From Bacillota bacterium (lineage in GTDB: Bacteria > Bacillota > Bacilli > Paenibacillales > UBA4045): a DNA stretch of 64,000 bases. The position numbers and the translations under genes were made by a program. This document shows positions 44,661-53,404 of the stretch, piece after piece. The stretch covers positions 272,457 to 336,456 of the forward strand of contig JAEZQY010000047.1 in the NCBI GenBank assembly GCA_023441055.1. Direction: 5' to 3'. Each line of letters opens with the position of its first letter. Positions within the stretch are counted from its first letter, which is position 1. A model generated the notes under the pieces. It was not told where the DNA came from. It did no database searches and saw only the letters and a list, made by a program, of their open reading frames with translations.

Positions 44661-46081
44661 CAGCCTAAATTCAGCGATACATACTTCACTTCCATGAACT
44701 CTTCCACGCCCCAGTGACCGCCCTCCCGGCCGATCCCGCTCTCCTTCATCCCGCCGAACGGTGCCTGCGCGGTTGCTGGCACGCCGTCGTTCAGTCCGAC
44801 AATGCCGTAGTCCAGCCCCTCGGAGATCGCGAATGCTTCCTGCAGATCCTGTGTGAACACGTAGGCGGCGAGGCCGTAGCGTGTACGATTCGCTCGCTCA
44901 ATCACTTCCTCAGTGGTCGCGTAGGTCGCAATCGGTGCCACTGGTCCGAAGGTCTCCTCTTGCATACATAGCATATCATCCGTAACCTGGCTTAAGATCG
45001 TTGGCTGGACAAAATACCCCTTATCGTGTTCAAGCTCCACGGACGCCACCACCGAGGCCCCCTTATCACGTGCATCCTGCAGATGCAGCTGCACCTTCTC
45101 CACCGCGGCTTGGTTGATTAATGGACCAATGGAGACACCCTCTTCCAGTCCATTGCCTACCTTAAGCTTGCGAACTTCTTCGCTTAGACGCTCTAGGAAT
45201 GCATCTTGAATCGATTCATGCACATAGATGCGGTTCGGGCACATACAGGTCTGTCCCGCATTGCGGAACTTCGGTGCCATGAATTCGCGTACGGCCAAGT
45301 CCAGATTGGCGCTAGCGGTTACGATGAACGGCGCGTGTCCGCCAAGCTCAAGCGAGAGATTCTTCACCGTGTCGGCAGCCTGCCGCATAAGCAGCTTGCC
45401 TACGCGCGTAGAGCCGGTGAAGGAGACCTTGCGCACACGCTCATCGGCCATCCAGGTCTCGCCAATCTCGCGGTCATTGCCTGTAATAACGTTGAGCACA
45501 CCTGCTGGGAAGCCTGCTTCCTGCGCCAGCTCGGCCAGCTTGTAAGCAGTCAGCGGCGTGAATTCCGATGGCTTCACGACAACGGTACAGCCCGCTGCTA
45601 GTGCAGGAGCTACCTTGCGGGTAATCATCGCAGCGGGGAAGTTCCATGGCGTGATCGCTGCGACTACGCCGACTGGCTGCTTCAGCACCAGAATGCGCTT
45701 GTTCGGAGCCGACGCCGGGATCGTCTGCCCGTACGCGCGCTTACCCTCCTCGGCGAACCAGGAGACGAAGCTGTTCGCGTACATGACCTCGCCGATCGCC
45801 TCCTGCAGCGGCTTCCCTTGCTCTAGTGTCATGATGCGGCCGATCTCCGCCTTGTTGGCATCGATCAGCTGATGCCACTTCATCAGCAATGCGGCGCGCT
45901 CATTCGCAGTCTTGGCGCGCCAGGCGGGGAGTGCGGCCTCTGCCGCTGCTACAGCCTGTTGCGCCTCCTCCGCGCCGGCATAAGGCGCTGTTCCCACCAC
46001 TTCCAGTGTCGCTGGATTCTCGACATCGATCCGCTTCGCCGTGTCGGTCCATTCCCCGTTCAGGTACATCTTTGCGTTCAT
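44660..46081 (-). CDS. gabD: NAD(P)-dependent succinate-semialdehyde dehydrogenase type aldehyde dehydrogenase
   Basis: Aldehyde dehydrogenase of 473 aa, cytoplasmic. 'VAAITPWNFPAAMITRKVAPA' and 'FTGSTRVGKLLM' line the cofactor site, the general-base Glu is in 'LSLELGGHAPF', and the catalytic Cys in 'NAGQTCMCPNRIYVH'. 'TPWNFP' and 'GLDYGIVGLNDG' recall succinate-semialdehyde dehydrogenases, but exact substrate assignment by eye is not safe. AAGGGGG precedes the ATG. It lies 15 bp after a thiamine-diphosphate decarboxylase, so the pair would turn a 2-oxo acid into an aldehyde and then an acid. Confidence 0.85.
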   Translation of the reverse strand: MNAKMYLNGEWTDTAKRIDVENPATLEVVGTAPYAGAEEAQQAVAAAEAALPAWRAKTANERAALLMKWHQLIDANKAEIGRIMTLEQGKPLQEAIGEVMYANSFVSWFAEEGKRAYGQTIPASAPNKRILVLKQPVGVVAAITPWNFPAAMITRKVAPALAAGCTVVVKPSEFTPLTAYKLAELAQEAGFPAGVLNVITGNDREIGETWMADERVRKVSFTGSTRVGKLLMRQAADTVKNLSLELGGHAPFIVTASANLDLAVREFMAPKFRNAGQTCMCPNRIYVHESIQDAFLERLSEEVRKLKVGNGLEEGVSIGPLINQAAVEKVQLHLQDARDKGASVVASVELEHDKGYFVQPTILSQVTDDMLCMQEETFGPVAPIATYATTEEVIERANRTRYGLAAYVFTQDLQEAFAISEGLDYGIVGLNDGVPATAQAPFGGMKESGIGREGGHWGVEEFMEVKYVSLNLG

Positions 46082-46096
46082 TGTGTCAACCCCCTT

Positions 46097-47764
46097 TTAG
46101 GTTGTTACTGCAACATCGAGCAGATAAGGCCCGTCCGCCTGTAAGCCGCGCTGTAAGGCTGCTGACAGATCGTCGAGATCGGTTACGCGCTCCGAAGGAA
46201 CACCGAATGCCTGCGCGATTAACGAGATATCAGCCGGTCCGTCCAGATCAAGCCATTCTAGCTTCTCATCTCCTAGCGGCTCGCCTAATGCTTGCAGACC
46301 CGTCTTTAGAATATGATAAGCGCGATTATTCACAATAATGAATAATACCCGGGCCTTCTCCTTCACTGCACTGTAGAGAATTTGCGGGTAGTACAGGAAG
46401 GTCCCGTCGCCGATCAAGCCGATCACGGTCCGATCGCGATCCGCCAGCGCCGAGCCGACTGCCTGCGATACGCCGTGGCCGAGTCCACCGCCCTTGCCTG
46501 CATTGTACTGCTTAGGCTCCCAGAGGTGGATGTGGTCTGCGAATGGCAAGGCATTGGATACCGCTTCATTCACAATGGCGAACTTCCCATCCTCAGGCAG
46601 CAGCTTCCCTAGCTCTGATGCTAGCAATCTGGCGCTAATCACATTCTTCTGATAGTCCGCCTGCAAGGCAGCATCTAATTGAGCGCGCCGTTGTTGTGCA
46701 GCGGCGGCTACTTCCTGCTTGCGCTGTTCAATGCGCGGCATGACCGCTTCTGCTCGCTCACGCGCAATTGCGGACAGCGTGGACAGGCTGATTTGAAGAT
46801 TGCCCCATGCCCCTGTTCCGCCTGTCTCGTTCTTGGCGATCTCCCATGGATCATCGCTGAGATACAGCACGCGTGTGCCTGCCGGCACGAAGCTTCCTGC
46901 ATTGTCATACACAGCCACGGGCGCCTGTGAACTCACGCCTACGAAGAACACCACATCATGTTCGCCGTATGTCTGGCGGATCTGCCGTCCATTCATCGAC
47001 ATATTACCAAGGAACAGTGGGTGGTGATTATCTGTGTTCGCCCGCGTCGGCATCGGCTCCATGACCACGCCGGCACCGATCGTCTCCGCCAGCTGCAGCA
47101 GCTCCTGATGCGCGAATGCATCGCCTACTCCATCACCTGCGACAATGAGTGGACGTTCGGCGTTAATTAGCGAACCAGCGATCTCCTCGAGTGCAGCGCG
47201 CTCCGCACACACCTGTGAGGCGATTCGTGTAGGCGGCGCGATCTGATCGATTACAGCCGGGGACATCGAGATATCATACGGAATCGACAGGAACACCGGT
47301 CCATGCGGCGGAGTCATCGCGGTCTTGAAGGCGCGGTGCAGGACAGTCGGCAGCTCTTCGGCATGTCTGACTTCATGGGCCCACTTGGTCATACTGCGAA
47401 CCTGTCCAACGTGATCGCCCGCTAGAATCGGCTCTTCAATTAATACACGGCTGTGATGCTGTCCAGCGATGACAACCAGCGGGATGCCGGCGCGATAAGC
47501 GTTATACAAATTACCCATGCCGTTAGCCAGACCTGGCGCGACGTGGAGGATGACAACGCCTGGCTTGCCCGATTGACGCGCATAGCCCATCGCCATCCCG
47601 ACCGCATTGGCCTCATGAAGCGCGGTGATGTAGTCGAAATCCGGGTGCTTGGGTACGCCGTCAATGAACGGCAGCTCCGTCGTGCCTGGATTGCCGAATA
47701 TATAAGGTACTTTATAATGTCTTAGCAGCTGAAACAGCAAGTCTCTGCCTAGCGTAGCGCTCAT
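46097..47764 (-). CDS. Thiamine-diphosphate decarboxylase (benzoylformate-decarboxylase-like)
   Basis: ThDP enzyme of 555 aa with the three domains of the pyruvate-oxidase/benzoylformate-decarboxylase group. The cofactor-activating Glu51 is in 'ALHEANAVGMAMGYAR'. The C-terminal ThDP/Mg motif runs from 'LIGDGTFLYYPQ' to 'VNNRAYH'. 'HHSRVLIEEPILAGDH' resembles benzoylformate decarboxylase. These enzymes decarboxylate branched or aromatic 2-oxo acids to aldehydes. It is followed by an aldehyde dehydrogenase, and AAGGAGAC precedes the ATG. It may belong to the long catabolic operon upstream, from which it is separated by a 269-bp repeat-rich spacer. Confidence 0.85.
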   Translation of the reverse strand: MSATLGRDLLFQLLRHYKVPYIFGNPGTTELPFIDGVPKHPDFDYITALHEANAVGMAMGYARQSGKPGVVILHVAPGLANGMGNLYNAYRAGIPLVVIAGQHHSRVLIEEPILAGDHVGQVRSMTKWAHEVRHAEELPTVLHRAFKTAMTPPHGPVFLSIPYDISMSPAVIDQIAPPTRIASQVCAERAALEEIAGSLINAERPLIVAGDGVGDAFAHQELLQLAETIGAGVVMEPMPTRANTDNHHPLFLGNMSMNGRQIRQTYGEHDVVFFVGVSSQAPVAVYDNAGSFVPAGTRVLYLSDDPWEIAKNETGGTGAWGNLQISLSTLSAIARERAEAVMPRIEQRKQEVAAAAQQRRAQLDAALQADYQKNVISARLLASELGKLLPEDGKFAIVNEAVSNALPFADHIHLWEPKQYNAGKGGGLGHGVSQAVGSALADRDRTVIGLIGDGTFLYYPQILYSAVKEKARVLFIIVNNRAYHILKTGLQALGEPLGDEKLEWLDLDGPADISLIAQAFGVPSERVTDLDDLSAALQRGLQADGPYLLDVAVTT

Positions 47765-47808
47765 CGCGTAGTCTCCTTATCGCACTAATGTGTATGGTTG
47801 AATCCATG

Positions 47809-47995
47809 AATGTTGCGAGTTTCCAACATTCTTCCAGATTTAATGGTGTATCTTCACGCATTGTTGCAAGAATCCAACATTCTAGCCCGTTCTGCACCCC
47901 ATTGTGCTCACATGTTGAAAATGTGATGGATTTATGCAACATTCATCCCCCAATCACACGTTCCCTAATGGAATTGATGGATACTTGCAACATTT
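47809..47995. repeat. Array of TGTTG...CAACA hairpin units
   Basis: AATGTTGCGAGTTTCCAACA begins at 47809 and ATTGTTGCAAGAATCCAACA at 47860, two direct copies 51 bp apart, each with TGTTG and CAACA arms that can fold. Weaker units follow: TGTTG near 47913 with CAACA near 47937, and TTGCAACATTTG near 47985. No ORF or promoter was recognised in this 269-bp spacer. It looks like a dispersed intergenic repeat, perhaps processing or stabilising the long mRNA. Confidence 0.6.
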
Positions 47996-48033
47996 GATCC
48001 CTGTCTGAGGACAACAAGGCGGAACTTAGCTGT

Positions 48034-48864
48034 TTATTTTAACGTGAAGCCATGCTCCTTCAGGAACGGTGCAAGATCTCGCCTGAAATCATTCCCTCGC
48101 GTCATTCGGCGTGCGGTATGCTCCACCCATCCATAGTGGCCGGTATCCTGCTCCGGCTCAGGCGTTACGCCCGGAATATTAATGCGTCGGCCCTGGTAGA
48201 TGCTCGTCTGTGCCATGCGCGCATCGTATTCAGCGATGCCGGCTTCCATGGCTTCCGTAGCGTACTTCTCCTGATGCACAACCACAGACTGTGGCAGCCG
48301 CGGCTTCACGCTTACCTCACGCGTGGGATATCCCACTGCAAGTCCCGCGGTTGCGAATACTCCCTTGGGCAGCTCCAGGAATTCCGCCACCTCGCGTGCG
48401 CGATTGCGGATCGCGCCGACCATGCAGCAGCCTAGTCCCATACTCTCCGCAGCTGTCGCGGCATTCTGGGCGGCTAGCGCGCTGTCAATCACGGATACGA
48501 GCAGCAGCTCGAGATAATCGGATCCGAAGTCATAGCCCTGCTTGGCTGTGACATAGCGATGGCGGTTAGAATCAGCGCAGAATGCCAGGAAGAGCGGCGC
48601 CTGTCCGATGAAGGCCTGATTGTCGCATAGCTCCTGCATCTTCGCGATGCGCTCAGGATCACGAATCACGACAACGCTCCAGGATTGGAAGTTAGAGGAA
48701 GTCGGCGCGCTCTGCGCAGAGGCCATCATCATCTCCACGGTGCCCTCCGGCAAGGCTCGACTAGAGTCGAAGCTGCGTACCGAGGCATGACGCGTCAGCT
48801 GATCGATGACCGGATTGCGAAGGGCTTCGAATAACGGCGCTTGGTCAACAGTGAACCGATCCAT
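48034..48864 (-). CDS. Nitroreductase / NADPH-dependent flavin oxidoreductase
   Basis: FMN-dependent oxidoreductase of 276 aa in the NfsA-like branch of the nitroreductase family. 'RHASVRSFDSSRALP' near residue 25 is the FMN/substrate start motif, 'SAQSAPTSSNFQSWSVVVIRD' follows as usual, and 'GLGCCMVGAIRN' and 'GVFATAGLAVGYPTRE' close the flavin site. GGAGG lies six bases before the ATG, which overlaps the GNAT stop (TAATG). It is the last gene before the repeat spacer. In a catabolic operon it could reduce an imine, enoyl or nitro intermediate, or recycle flavin; not resolved. Confidence 0.85.
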   Translation of the reverse strand: MDRFTVDQAPLFEALRNPVIDQLTRHASVRSFDSSRALPEGTVEMMMASAQSAPTSSNFQSWSVVVIRDPERIAKMQELCDNQAFIGQAPLFLAFCADSNRHRYVTAKQGYDFGSDYLELLLVSVIDSALAAQNAATAAESMGLGCCMVGAIRNRAREVAEFLELPKGVFATAGLAVGYPTREVSVKPRLPQSVVVHQEKYATEAMEAGIAEYDARMAQTSIYQGRRINIPGVTPEPEQDTGHYGWVEHTARRMTRGNDFRRDLAPFLKEHGFTLK

Positions 48865-49376
48865 TAGTGGCCTCCTTGATCCAGCATATCTGGTATAAGT
48901 ATTTTCCTCATGAATATCGTGATATGTCCCCGGCCCAGATCCTTCGTCCCTTGAATCTCATAGCCGCGGCGCTTGTACATGTCGATCAGCCATGGATGCT
49001 TATCGGCCGTGCCCAGTGAGACGGCAGGCGACTTCAAGGTGTCACGGATCATCGTCTCCTCGCACCAGGTGATCATCTCCCGGCCGATGCCCTTACGTCC
49101 ATAGTCCGGCTCACTGGCGAACCACCATAAGTGCGGAACCCCGTATGGACCCGGCGATGGTCCCCATGGCATGCGAACGGAGATGGTCGAGATAATCTGT
49201 CCGTCCTCTTCCATGACTAGACACATATTGTTGCGAATATTCTTCTCTACCAGCGGCAGATCCGCTGTAGCGGCTGCGAAGTTAATGCCCAGCTCGCGAA
49301 TCGGCTTATACGCGCGCAGCGAGAGATCCTGCACTGCAGGAGCATCCTCCACAGTTGCTATTCTGAATTTCGTCAT
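48864..49376 (-). CDS. GNAT family N-acetyltransferase
   Basis: Acetyl-CoA-dependent transferase of 170 aa. The acetyl-CoA loop is 'PDYGRKGIGREMITWCEE', a fair match to Q/R-x-x-G-x-G/A, and 'LIDMYKRRGYEIQG' is the closing GNAT motif. The start is ATG 49376, eight bases after GGAGG; the GTG three codons earlier is not likely. It lies 12 bp after the deacylase gene and overlaps the nitroreductase start by one base. An acetyltransferase beside two deacylases suggests a protect-and-release step on an amine, as in ectoine metabolism (inference). Confidence 0.85.
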   Translation of the reverse strand: MTKFRIATVEDAPAVQDLSLRAYKPIRELGINFAAATADLPLVEKNIRNNMCLVMEEDGQIISTISVRMPWGPSPGPYGVPHLWWFASEPDYGRKGIGREMITWCEETMIRDTLKSPAVSLGTADKHPWLIDMYKRRGYEIQGTKDLGRGHITIFMRKILIPDMLDQGGH

Positions 49377-49388
49377 CCGAGCCACCTC

Positions 49389-50432
49389 CTACTCTTGCCA
49401 TTCGAGACCTACGAATGCTACGCGGTCTCCTGTATCCACAGGCGGATTCTTACGGCTGGCAATGATGTACATCGCCTGATCGGCACGAATCTCCTGAACG
49501 GTACCGAACATATCGACGATCCGGCAGATGAGCTCGCCCGGCTGCAGAAACTTGCCGCTGGGGGCACTATCTGTCACTAGACCGCCATGGTCGGTATAGA
49601 CGAAGCGTCTGCGCGTCATGGTGACTGGTGCGGACAGCAACGAGGATCCCAGCGCATCCGGCAGGGTTGCTGCCTTAGGCTGATCTGCCCACATGCCTAG
49701 ATCATGCAGCACAGCCAGAATGCCGCGTTCGGCGAAGTCCACCAGCTCCTGCTGAATGATGCCGCCCGAGCCAAGCTCCGCCATGAAGGCAGGAATGCCG
49801 TGCTTCAGGCACTGGACGTCCAGGAAGCCCGCGACATTGCCCGGCAATTCATTCAGGCTGCCGCCCAGATCGACACGGCAATGGGCGGTGCCGCCGAATG
49901 TCCTCGCCATGCGCTCCGCCATATCGCATACGGCATCGTCCGCCGCTGGCAGCCTCTTGAACACCGTGTATGGCTGCGCATCGAAGGGTGTAGCAAGCGT
50001 ATGAAAATCAATCAGGTGCGTTGCGTGCGCCCGAATTCCCTCGAAGAGAATAGCAGCAAGCCGCTGTGATAAGGTTCCGCTTGCATCGCCCGGAAACTGC
50101 ATGTCCATATCGAGACTGTCCTGCGGTGTGTTCTTCTGTCTGGCCTGAAAGGCCAGCGGATTCGAGATCGGTGTGGCAATGATCGCACCCGACAGCTTCT
50201 GCGGATCCAGTGTAGGCAGCAGGCTGCGCATTGCCATTGGCCCGTTTAGTTCATCGCCATGGATCGCGCCGTTCAGCCACAGACGCGGCCCTGGCTTCGC
50301 GCCATTGACGATCAGAACAGGCATCTCAATAACACCGCGATGGGACAGCTCGCCTACCTTTACCATACCACCTACAAATTGACCGGGTTCGACCTTAAGC
50401 TCGCCCCACTCGATTGTACGAACATCACTCAT
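49389..50432 (-). CDS. Succinylglutamate desuccinylase/aspartoacylase-family deacylase
   Basis: Zinc hydrolase of 347 aa that removes an acyl group from an amino acid. The metal site is His58-Gly-Asp-Glu61 in 'GAIHGDELNGP' plus His144 in 'LIDFHTLATP'. A probable catalytic Glu lies in 'PAFMAELGSGG'. The look is that of the DoeB-like group (N-acetyl-diaminobutyrate deacetylase) rather than AstE. I use ATG 50432, eight bases after GGAGGGG, sharing one base with the lyase stop. Substrate presumably an N-acyl amino acid of the operon's pathway. Confidence 0.85.
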   Translation of the reverse strand: MSDVRTIEWGELKVEPGQFVGGMVKVGELSHRGVIEMPVLIVNGAKPGPRLWLNGAIHGDELNGPMAMRSLLPTLDPQKLSGAIIATPISNPLAFQARQKNTPQDSLDMDMQFPGDASGTLSQRLAAILFEGIRAHATHLIDFHTLATPFDAQPYTVFKRLPAADDAVCDMAERMARTFGGTAHCRVDLGGSLNELPGNVAGFLDVQCLKHGIPAFMAELGSGGIIQQELVDFAERGILAVLHDLGMWADQPKAATLPDALGSSLLSAPVTMTRRRFVYTDHGGLVTDSAPSGKFLQPGELICRIVDMFGTVQEIRADQAMYIIASRKNPPVDTGDRVAFVGLEWQE

Positions 50433-51808
50433 CACTCATTCCCCTCCTCCAGCCAGCCTGATGCTTCAGCAGCGGCTATCACACGATCTACAGTCTGAGG
50501 CGCGGAGCCAAGATAGGTGGATGGATCCATCAGCTCCTCCAGCTCTTCTCGGCTGATCGCGGAACGAACACGTTCATCCGCCATGAGGATGTCACGGAAC
50601 GACACATTCTCCTCCACACTCCGCATGCATAGCTCATATACAATCTCATGAGCCGTCTGCTTGCCCAGCGGCTTCGCCAGCACGAACATGACCCGTTCAG
50701 ACAATAGCAGGCCACCGAGCTGGTTAAGGTTGCGCAGCATATTGGCAGGCTTCACGATTAACCCAGCCAGAATCGCCTTGGCAGATGCCAGCTGAGCCGC
50801 CAGATAGATACAGCTCTCCGGCATGGCGATCCACTCGCCGCGCCACGACATCGCATCGCGCTCATGCTCGACGATCATGGACTCCTGAACAAGCGCCACA
50901 TTGTACCTTACCGGCTTGGTCAGGCTCGCCAGCCCCTCAAGCGCGGCAGGGTTGCGCTTATGCGGCATCGTTGTCGATCCAATCTTGCCTGAAGTGAACG
51001 GCTCCTCCAGCTCATCAATTTCTGTTCGCATCAAATTGTAGAACTCATTGCCAAGCTTACCGAGCGTGCCGCTGATCAGTCCCATCAAGCTTGCATATTC
51101 CGCTGATCGATCCCTAGACGAATGCCAGCATATATGCGGCGTCTGCAGGCCGAGCTTCTCCATTGTGCGGCGCTCCACCTCTGGCCCCTCCGGGCCGAAG
51201 GAAGCATATGTGCCGACGCCTCCGCCTAGCACACCGGTGAATACGCGTTGCTCAGCCTCGCGCAGGCGATCCAGATGCCGGATGACTTCATCCAGCATAA
51301 CGGCAACCTTGAAACCGAAAGTGGTCGGCAGGCCCTGCATACCATGCGAGCGTCCCGCGATCGGAGTCTCCCGATGCTCCCGCGCCAGTCTAGCGAGCTC
51401 CCGTGCCACACCACGCAGATCACGCTTGATGATACGGTGAGCCTCTTGCAGCTGCAGCATCATCCCCGTATCAACGATATCCTGCGTTGTCGCGCCATAA
51501 TGCACCCACTCGCCATGCTCAGGGCCGCACAGCTTCTGCAGCGCCTTCAGCGTAGGCATCAGTGAATGCTTCACCTTCAGCACCTCTTGAGCGATCTCGG
51601 GAATATTCATAAGCTCGACCTTGGCATGTGCAGCTATCGTCTCTGCGGCCTCCGCCGGGACTAGTCCCAACTCAGCTTCAGCCAGCGCCAGCGCCGCCTC
51701 AACATCCAGATGCTTCTGCAGTCGATTCTCATCCGACCATACTTGACGCATCTCTGCCGTTCCAAAGTTATTTTGAAGCATAATCATGTCTATCACATGA
51801 GATGGCAT
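50432..51808 (-). CDS. Adenylosuccinate-lyase/fumarase superfamily C-N lyase
   Basis: Lyase of 458 aa in the aspartase/fumarase superfamily, adenylosuccinate lyase-CMLE branch. Conserved parts: 'HYGATTQDIVDT' (about 103-114), His155 in 'GRSHGMQGLPTTFG', and the signature loop 'GSTTMPHKRNP' at 277-287 with the probable catalytic Ser278. It would split a C-N (or C-O) bond and release fumarate. A housekeeping PurB role is unlikely: no pur gene is near and it lies in a catabolic operon beside an MmgE/PrpD gene, the pairing used for iminodisuccinate breakdown. GAGGAGGG precedes the ATG; a 120-bp gap separates it from the PrpD gene. Confidence 0.85.
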   Translation of the reverse strand: MPSHVIDMIMLQNNFGTAEMRQVWSDENRLQKHLDVEAALALAEAELGLVPAEAAETIAAHAKVELMNIPEIAQEVLKVKHSLMPTLKALQKLCGPEHGEWVHYGATTQDIVDTGMMLQLQEAHRIIKRDLRGVARELARLAREHRETPIAGRSHGMQGLPTTFGFKVAVMLDEVIRHLDRLREAEQRVFTGVLGGGVGTYASFGPEGPEVERRTMEKLGLQTPHICWHSSRDRSAEYASLMGLISGTLGKLGNEFYNLMRTEIDELEEPFTSGKIGSTTMPHKRNPAALEGLASLTKPVRYNVALVQESMIVEHERDAMSWRGEWIAMPESCIYLAAQLASAKAILAGLIVKPANMLRNLNQLGGLLLSERVMFVLAKPLGKQTAHEIVYELCMRSVEENVSFRDILMADERVRSAISREELEELMDPSTYLGSAPQTVDRVIAAAEASGWLEEGNE

Positions 51809-51928
51809 AAGATCCCTCCTCGTTAATTTCCTGCTCTGTATGCACCAGTTCCCTTATTACGCACCTTGCAGCTTCACTTTCCGGCGCTGCATGCACCTGA
51901 CAGCTTGTCACGTGTACGCGTTCCCTTC

Positions 51929-53404
51929 TCATTCGGGTAAAAATAAATCCATATCCGTTACTAGCTCCAACTCATCTATTCGCCTAGGCAGCTTCGCCCA
52001 TGCATCAGGCAGTCCACGAATCGCGTCAGCATACTTAGCTAGCCGCTCTTCTCTTAGCAGCGGGCGACCCGGAGCACCTCGCGGACAATCTACTCGCGCT
52101 GAGTAGGATGTGCCGTCATGCAGCTCAACGTTCACAATGGTAAATCGCCCTTTCGGCATCGCGTTATCAGCTGGCGCGATCCGCGAATCATAGTGACGCT
52201 CAACCTTAGCTGCCAATGCCTGCACATTAGCTGGAATCGGCTTGTCAGAGAACGTCTCCACCCCAAGCTCACCGCTGAGAAGTGCAATCGCGATCACATA
52301 TTCGACGCTGAATCGACCTTCAACACCGGTCTTCGGTTCGCGCACGACAAGTGCGGCATCTCCACCAGGTGGATAGGTGACCAGCACCTTCCTGATATCT
52401 GCTGCTATGGGCTGATGCGCCTCCCTAATAGATAGGGCAGCATCAGCGGCATGCTGCGCAGCTGAACAGAAGGGATACTGCTTGAACCAGAGTCCAGGCC
52501 TATGAATCTGCCAGGGCGAACCCCATCCATCGAGCACAAGCTCCGGACGCGCCAACCCGCTGCTGAAGATCGAGAGGAAGCCTAGCGCACCAGTCAGAGG
52601 CTCCTGCTCGCCCATAATCCCAGACTCCGCCAATCGAGCGGCCATCAGGCCATTCCGGGCAGCCAATCCCGCATGTAGCGGCTTCACCTCACTGCCGAAG
52701 TGCACGCGCAGTCCACCAGCTTGCGTCGCGGCTAAACCCAGCGCATTCACCGTCTTCTCCGCACTCAATCGCATAAGTCGAGCACAAGCTGCTGCTGCCC
52801 CCATCACGCCTAGAGTGGCCGTGCTATGCCAGCCTGCCTCATAATGTGTAGGACCAAGCGCTAATCCTACTCTGCACATTGTTTCCACACCGATGATATA
52901 AGCGGCTAAGAAATCCACGCCAGACGAATGACGCGCTTCCGCCTCAGCCAACAGTGCAGGCAGCAGGACTGCACTCGGATGACCGCGCATGCTCTCATGC
53001 ACATCGTCGACATCCAGCGCATGACTCATATAGCCATTCACCAACGCTGCATCCAGCGAGGACAACCGATAAGAGTGTCCTAACACAGTGGATGATCCGC
53101 CAGTCAGCTCAGCACCTGCAAGCGATCCCAAGTCCCCACCGCCACCCCGCGCACCTCGCGCCACCTGGCGATCATCCCGCACTAACGTGTTTGCTGGCGC
53201 ATTGATCCCTAGCGCAGACATAATCCGCTCCACGCTTGCATCTTCCCTTGCCGCCAACGCCGATGCCAGCCAGTCCAGCACACCCGCACGAGCAGCCTCA
53301 ACCGCCCGAGAATCACAGAGCGGATCGGCCGAAACGATGCGCTCAGCCAACCCACTAGTCAGCAACAGGCTCTCCGCCCCATTACTCCGCTCTCCGCTGC
53401 TCAT
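51929..53404 (-). CDS. MmgE/PrpD family protein (dehydratase/epimerase)
   Basis: Protein of 491 aa of the MmgE/PrpD family, which holds 2-methylcitrate dehydratase, cis-aconitate decarboxylase and iminodisuccinate epimerase. Landmarks are 'HALDVDDVHESMRGHPSAVLLPALLAEAE', 'LGLAATQAGGLRVHFGSEVKPLHAGLAA' and 'WFKQYPFCSAAQHAADAAL'. The ATG at 53404 overlaps the upstream stop (TGATG), so I shortened the longer open frame. No prpB, prpC or prpE lies nearby, which speaks against methylcitrate metabolism. A racemising or dehydrating step next to the C-N lyase is more likely. Confidence 0.85.
   Translation of the reverse strand: MSSGERSNGAESLLLTSGLAERIVSADPLCDSRAVEAARAGVLDWLASALAAREDASVERIMSALGINAPANTLVRDDRQVARGARGGGGDLGSLAGAELTGGSSTVLGHSYRLSSLDAALVNGYMSHALDVDDVHESMRGHPSAVLLPALLAEAEARHSSGVDFLAAYIIGVETMCRVGLALGPTHYEAGWHSTATLGVMGAAAACARLMRLSAEKTVNALGLAATQAGGLRVHFGSEVKPLHAGLAARNGLMAARLAESGIMGEQEPLTGALGFLSIFSSGLARPELVLDGWGSPWQIHRPGLWFKQYPFCSAAQHAADAALSIREAHQPIAADIRKVLVTYPPGGDAALVVREPKTGVEGRFSVEYVIAIALLSGELGVETFSDKPIPANVQALAAKVERHYDSRIAPADNAMPKGRFTIVNVELHDGTSYSARVDCPRGAPGRPLLREERLAKYADAIRGLPDAWAKLPRRIDELELVTDMDLFLPE

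Noticed and set aside
50432..51808. Housekeeping adenylosuccinate lyase purB
   Set aside because: It has the signature loop, but lies in a catabolic operon with a transporter and a PrpD gene and no pur gene nearby.
51929..53404. 2-methylcitrate dehydratase prpD of propionate metabolism
   Set aside because: No prpB, prpC or prpE next to it; the family includes other activities that fit the context better.
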